Below, piece after piece: positions 60,680-64,000 of a stretch of DNA of 64,000 nt. The translations under genes were made by a program, and so were the position numbers. Origin of the DNA: JAHEGP01 sp963792875 (GTDB lineage: Bacteria > Pseudomonadota > Gammaproteobacteria > Pseudomonadales > JAHEGP01); contig CAWBXV010000005.1 in the NCBI GenBank assembly GCA_963792875.1, positions 62,001 through 126,000 of the forward strand, read 5' to 3'. Within the stretch, counting starts at the first letter, position 1. The number at the start of each line of letters is the position of its first letter. The notes under the pieces were generated by a model. It was not told where the DNA came from. It made no database searches and saw only the letters and a program-made list of their open reading frames with translations.

Positions 60680-62065
60680 ATGAGCAAGGCCGGTACGATC
60701 GACCTGAGCTATCAGCAACGGCCCGTGAACCAGCAGCTGGAAGGGGTGCCGGGTGACCTCGGCTGGCCCTTTTTCGGCAATGTGTTCGAGCTGGTGCGCG
60801 ATCCCTACGGCCTGGTGGATCGCCTCTACCGGGCGCACGGCCCCGTCGCGCGCACCCGCTTCGCGGGGCTGCAATCGGTGTTGTGTATCGGCGCGGACAT
60901 CAACCGGCGCATCTACCTGGACCCGGACGGCGATTTTTCGCCGATGATGGGCTACGCCGAGATCCTTGGCCAGTTCTATGGCGGCGGTCTGCTGATGCGC
61001 GATTTCGACGATCATCGCGTGCACCGACGGCTGTTTCAGACGGCGTTCAAGAACGAGGCCATGCGCCACTATACCGACGTGATCAACGCGGTGATGGCGC
61101 GGAGTATCGCCAGTTGGGAGCGGCAGCCGGACTTTCACTTCTTTCCCAATATCAAGACCACGCTGCTGGACATCGCGGCGCAGACCTTTCTGGGCATCGA
61201 CGATCTGCACGGCGACGAGGCGCAGCGCGTTGCCCAGGTGTTCGTCACCATCGCCGAGGGCATGCTGGGCGTGATCCACTGGGATTCGCCGCTGGCGCCC
61301 TTCACCAAGTGGCGCCGGGGCAAGGAGGCCAAGCGCTACATGGAGCATTATCTGCGCAGTCAGATCCCGGCCCGGCGCGCTGGCGACAAGCGCGACATCT
61401 TCAGCCTGGTGTGCCGCGAGAGAGACGAACAGGGCCATTACTTCAGCGATGACGACATCGCGGCGCACATCAATTTTCTGCTGTTCGCGGCGCACGACAC
61501 CACCACGTCGAACCTCTGCTATATCATGCAGTATCTCGGACAGGACCCCGCGCTGCAGCAGAGGGCGCGGGCCGAGTCGCTCGCCCTCGGCAAGCCGCTG
61601 CTCGACTTCGACGACCTGCCCGCGATGGAGGAGATGGACAAGATCCATCACGAGGCGCTGCGCATGAACCCCTCGGTCATGATGATGAACCGCCGCACCA
61701 TTCGCGAGGTCGAGCTCGAGGGCGTGACAATTCCGGCGGACACCATTCTCGCCGTGTTCCCGCAATATACTCACAGGATGGCGCGGCACTGGGACGCGCC
61801 GGAGAAATTCGACCCGGAGCGGTTCTCGCCCGCGCGCGCCGAGCACAAGCGCCACCCGTTTCAGTACATTCCCTTTGGCGGCGGTGCCCACAAGTGCATC
61901 GGCATGCATTTTGCGGGCATGATCGTGAAGTGTTTCATGCACCAGATGCTGCTGTCGTACGAGTGGCAGGTGCCGGCGGGCTACCGCCCGGTACATCTGG
62001 CTTTTCCTCTGCCCAGGCAGGCAGACGGGCTGTCGCTGCTGCTGCGCCGGCGCGCCAGGGGCTAG
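60680..62065 (+). CDS. Cytochrome P450
   Basis: 461-residue soluble P450 without membrane anchor: oxygen-binding I-helix motif FAAHDTTTSN, K-helix ExxR in HEALRMNPSV, and heme loop FGGGAHKCIGMHFAG with the ligand Cys406. The subfamily and substrate cannot be read from sequence alone. Ferredoxin partners are not adjacent. Nearby DDN-type reductase may share a pathway. Confidence 0.92.
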   Translation: MSKAGTIDLSYQQRPVNQQLEGVPGDLGWPFFGNVFELVRDPYGLVDRLYRAHGPVARTRFAGLQSVLCIGADINRRIYLDPDGDFSPMMGYAEILGQFYGGGLLMRDFDDHRVHRRLFQTAFKNEAMRHYTDVINAVMARSIASWERQPDFHFFPNIKTTLLDIAAQTFLGIDDLHGDEAQRVAQVFVTIAEGMLGVIHWDSPLAPFTKWRRGKEAKRYMEHYLRSQIPARRAGDKRDIFSLVCRERDEQGHYFSDDDIAAHINFLLFAAHDTTTSNLCYIMQYLGQDPALQQRARAESLALGKPLLDFDDLPAMEEMDKIHHEALRMNPSVMMMNRRTIREVELEGVTIPADTILAVFPQYTHRMARHWDAPEKFDPERFSPARAEHKRHPFQYIPFGGGAHKCIGMHFAGMIVKCFMHQMLLSYEWQVPAGYRPVHLAFPLPRQADGLSLLLRRRARG

Positions 62066-62094
62066 CGCTGGCGCTGGTCTGAGCGCCCTCGCCG

Positions 62095-63216
62095 TCAGCC
62101 TGCCGCGGCTTGCTGCAGGGCACCCTTGAGCGCAGCCATGAAGCGCGCCGCCTCGGCGCCCGTCACGCAGCGATGGTCAAAGCTCAGGGACAGCGGCAGC
62201 AGCGGGTGAATGGCCGGGGCGCCCTGCCACGGCACCACGGCATCGTAGATTGATCCGGCGCCGATGATGGCCACCGTGGGGGGCACGACGATGGGGGTGC
62301 CGAAGCGCCCGCTCAGGGTGCCGTAGTTGCTCAGCGTGATGCCGGGATTGAGCAGCTCCTGCGGGGGGATGGTGCGGGCGCGGACGTCGGCCTTGAGCCG
62401 CGCCAGCCCCGCAGTGAGATCGTCTGCGGCGCGTTCGCCGACGTTGCGCAGCACCGGCACGAACAGACCCTCCGCCGTATCCACCGCGATGCCCAGGTCG
62501 ACCGCCTGCAGCAGGCGGCGGCTGCGCTGCTGGCCGTCATACCAGGCATTGAGGGAGGGCTCCTGGCGGCAGGCGTGGGCGATGGCGATGATCAGGCGCA
62601 GGGTGATGTCGGCGTCGGCGGGCCAGCGCTGGATGTCGACCTCGTCGAACAGCGTCGCCTGGGCGACTTCCCGCTGGGCCCGCTCCATATTCTGCGCCAT
62701 GGCGCGGCGCACCCCGCGCAGGGCCTCGGGCTTGCCCAGGCGATCGTCGAGCCGCGCCGCCGCCTCGACGTCGTGGCTGGTCACCGTGCCGCCGGGGCCG
62801 CTTGGCGGCACGGCCGCCAGGTCGACGCCCAGCCGCGCGGCCAGCGAGCGGATGGCGGGCGTGGCGGCAGGGCGCTCGCCGCGAGCGCGCTGCGGGCTGC
62901 CGATGATGAAGCGTTCCCGGTCCGGGGCGGCCGCGGCCGCCTCGCGCATGGTGCCCACCACGGTGGTGCTGGCGTCGGCCTGCTCGCCCGCGAATTCCAG
63001 CAGCGGTTCGCCGATGTGTACGACGTCGCCCGGGCGGCCGAACAGGTGGGCGATGGTGCCGGCCTGGGGCGAGGGGATGTCCACCAGCGCCTTGGCGGTC
63101 TCGACGGTCAGCAGTACCTGGTCCGCTGCCACGGTGTCGCCGACGGCGACCGCCCACGAGACGATCTCCGCTTCCTGCAGGCCCTCGCCGAGGTCGGGTA
63201 GTTTGAAAAACTTCAT
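62095..63216 (-). CDS. 2-oxoacid dehydrogenase E2 (lipoyl acyltransferase)
   Basis: 373 residues: lipoyl domain with the lipoylated lysine at 42 in VETAKALVDIP, E3-binding domain (PAIRSLAARLGVDLAAVPPSGPGG in two parts: RSLAARLGVDL and PSGPGGTVTSHDVE), and acyltransferase core ending SFDHRCVTGAEAARF. The standard HRxxDG catalytic box reads HRCVTG, keeping the His but losing the Asp. Substrate may be pyruvate or a branched-chain oxoacid. Start MKFFKLPDLGEG. Downstream neighbour of E1-beta. Confidence 0.9.
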   Translation of the reverse strand: MKFFKLPDLGEGLQEAEIVSWAVAVGDTVAADQVLLTVETAKALVDIPSPQAGTIAHLFGRPGDVVHIGEPLLEFAGEQADASTTVVGTMREAAAAAPDRERFIIGSPQRARGERPAATPAIRSLAARLGVDLAAVPPSGPGGTVTSHDVEAAARLDDRLGKPEALRGVRRAMAQNMERAQREVAQATLFDEVDIQRWPADADITLRLIIAIAHACRQEPSLNAWYDGQQRSRRLLQAVDLGIAVDTAEGLFVPVLRNVGERAADDLTAGLARLKADVRARTIPPQELLNPGITLSNYGTLSGRFGTPIVVPPTVAIIGAGSIYDAVVPWQGAPAIHPLLPLSLSFDHRCVTGAEAARFMAALKGALQQAAAG

Positions 63217-63337
63217 GCGGCCACTCCTGTCAGTGCTTGGGTGCTGCACCCTGCCACGCTGCCGCAGCGCCGTCGCCGCGTTGCCGGCGGCATCGATCGG
63301 GCCGCCGCTGCAGTCGTCGCGTCGGGTCCCGCGCCCG

Positions 63338-64000
<663 letters not shown>

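Overview
The window is about 67% G+C, coding-dense DNA from a gammaproteobacterium. The order mfd/gap/nqrABCDEF-apbE-nqrM, the lolCDE and exbBD-msbA-lpxK-kdsB blocks, and uvrC-pgsA-tRNA-Cys all recall Pseudomonas-like and Cellvibrionales genomes. The mix of Na+-NQR, a PEP-CTERM protein, a P450, a DDN-type reductase and fused isobutyryl-CoA mutase suggests a marine Halieaceae-type bacterium. This is inference from content; no 16S gene is present.

Layout. 1-466: 5' end of mfd (minus), divergent from the long-form gap gene. 2.3-9.6 kb: the Na+-pumping NADH:quinone oxidoreductase operon with its FMN transferase ApbE and maturation factor NqrM. 9.6-11.9 kb: a glycerophosphodiesterase, a divergent DAHP-synthase-like protein and a small exported protein (all minus). 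12.1-18.6 kb: lipoprotein exporter LolCDE, a DUF2062 membrane protein and the DNA-uptake channel ComEC. 18.7-28.4 kb: exbB-exbD-msbA-lpxK-kdsB-LMW phosphatase-murB-alkB-uvrC, mostly overlapping or tightly spaced, then pgsA and tRNA-Cys. 28.4-32 kb: an accessory-looking stretch with a PEP-CTERM protein, a truncated WbuC-like cupin remnant, and a two-gene minus-strand unit pairing a UrtA-like urea-binding protein with a pentameric ligand-gated ion channel homologue. 32.4-38.7 kb: a MoxR-DUF58-DUF4381-VWA-VWA-TPR-BatD operon. 38.7-46.7 kb: a G15 tract, a hybrid histidine kinase, a spermidine-synthase-like methyltransferase, a lytic transglycosylase, a DUF3604 protein, a thioesterase and a DsbA-fold isomerase. 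46.7-54.2 kb: IcmF, a SRPBCC protein, an OFA-type transporter, DbpA helicase and a cold-shock protein. 54.5-59.8 kb: a minus-strand unit of small membrane protein, Lon-like protease, universal stress protein and B12-dependent ribonucleotide reductase, preceded by an Anr/FNR-type box. 60.2-64 kb: a DDN-family reductase, a cytochrome P450, and the E2 and E1-beta ends of a 2-oxoacid dehydrogenase operon.

The most interesting system is the UrtA-like protein plus pentameric channel pair at 29.4-32.0 kb: a high-affinity urea/amide-type binding protein without its ABC permease, next to a channel of the Cys-loop receptor fold. This suggests a ligand-gated ion flux sensor assembled from two periplasm-facing proteins. 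The second is the Anr-box-preceded sTM-lon-usp-nrdJ unit, which reads as a low-oxygen survival operon. No insertion sequences, prophage genes or CRISPR arrays were seen.
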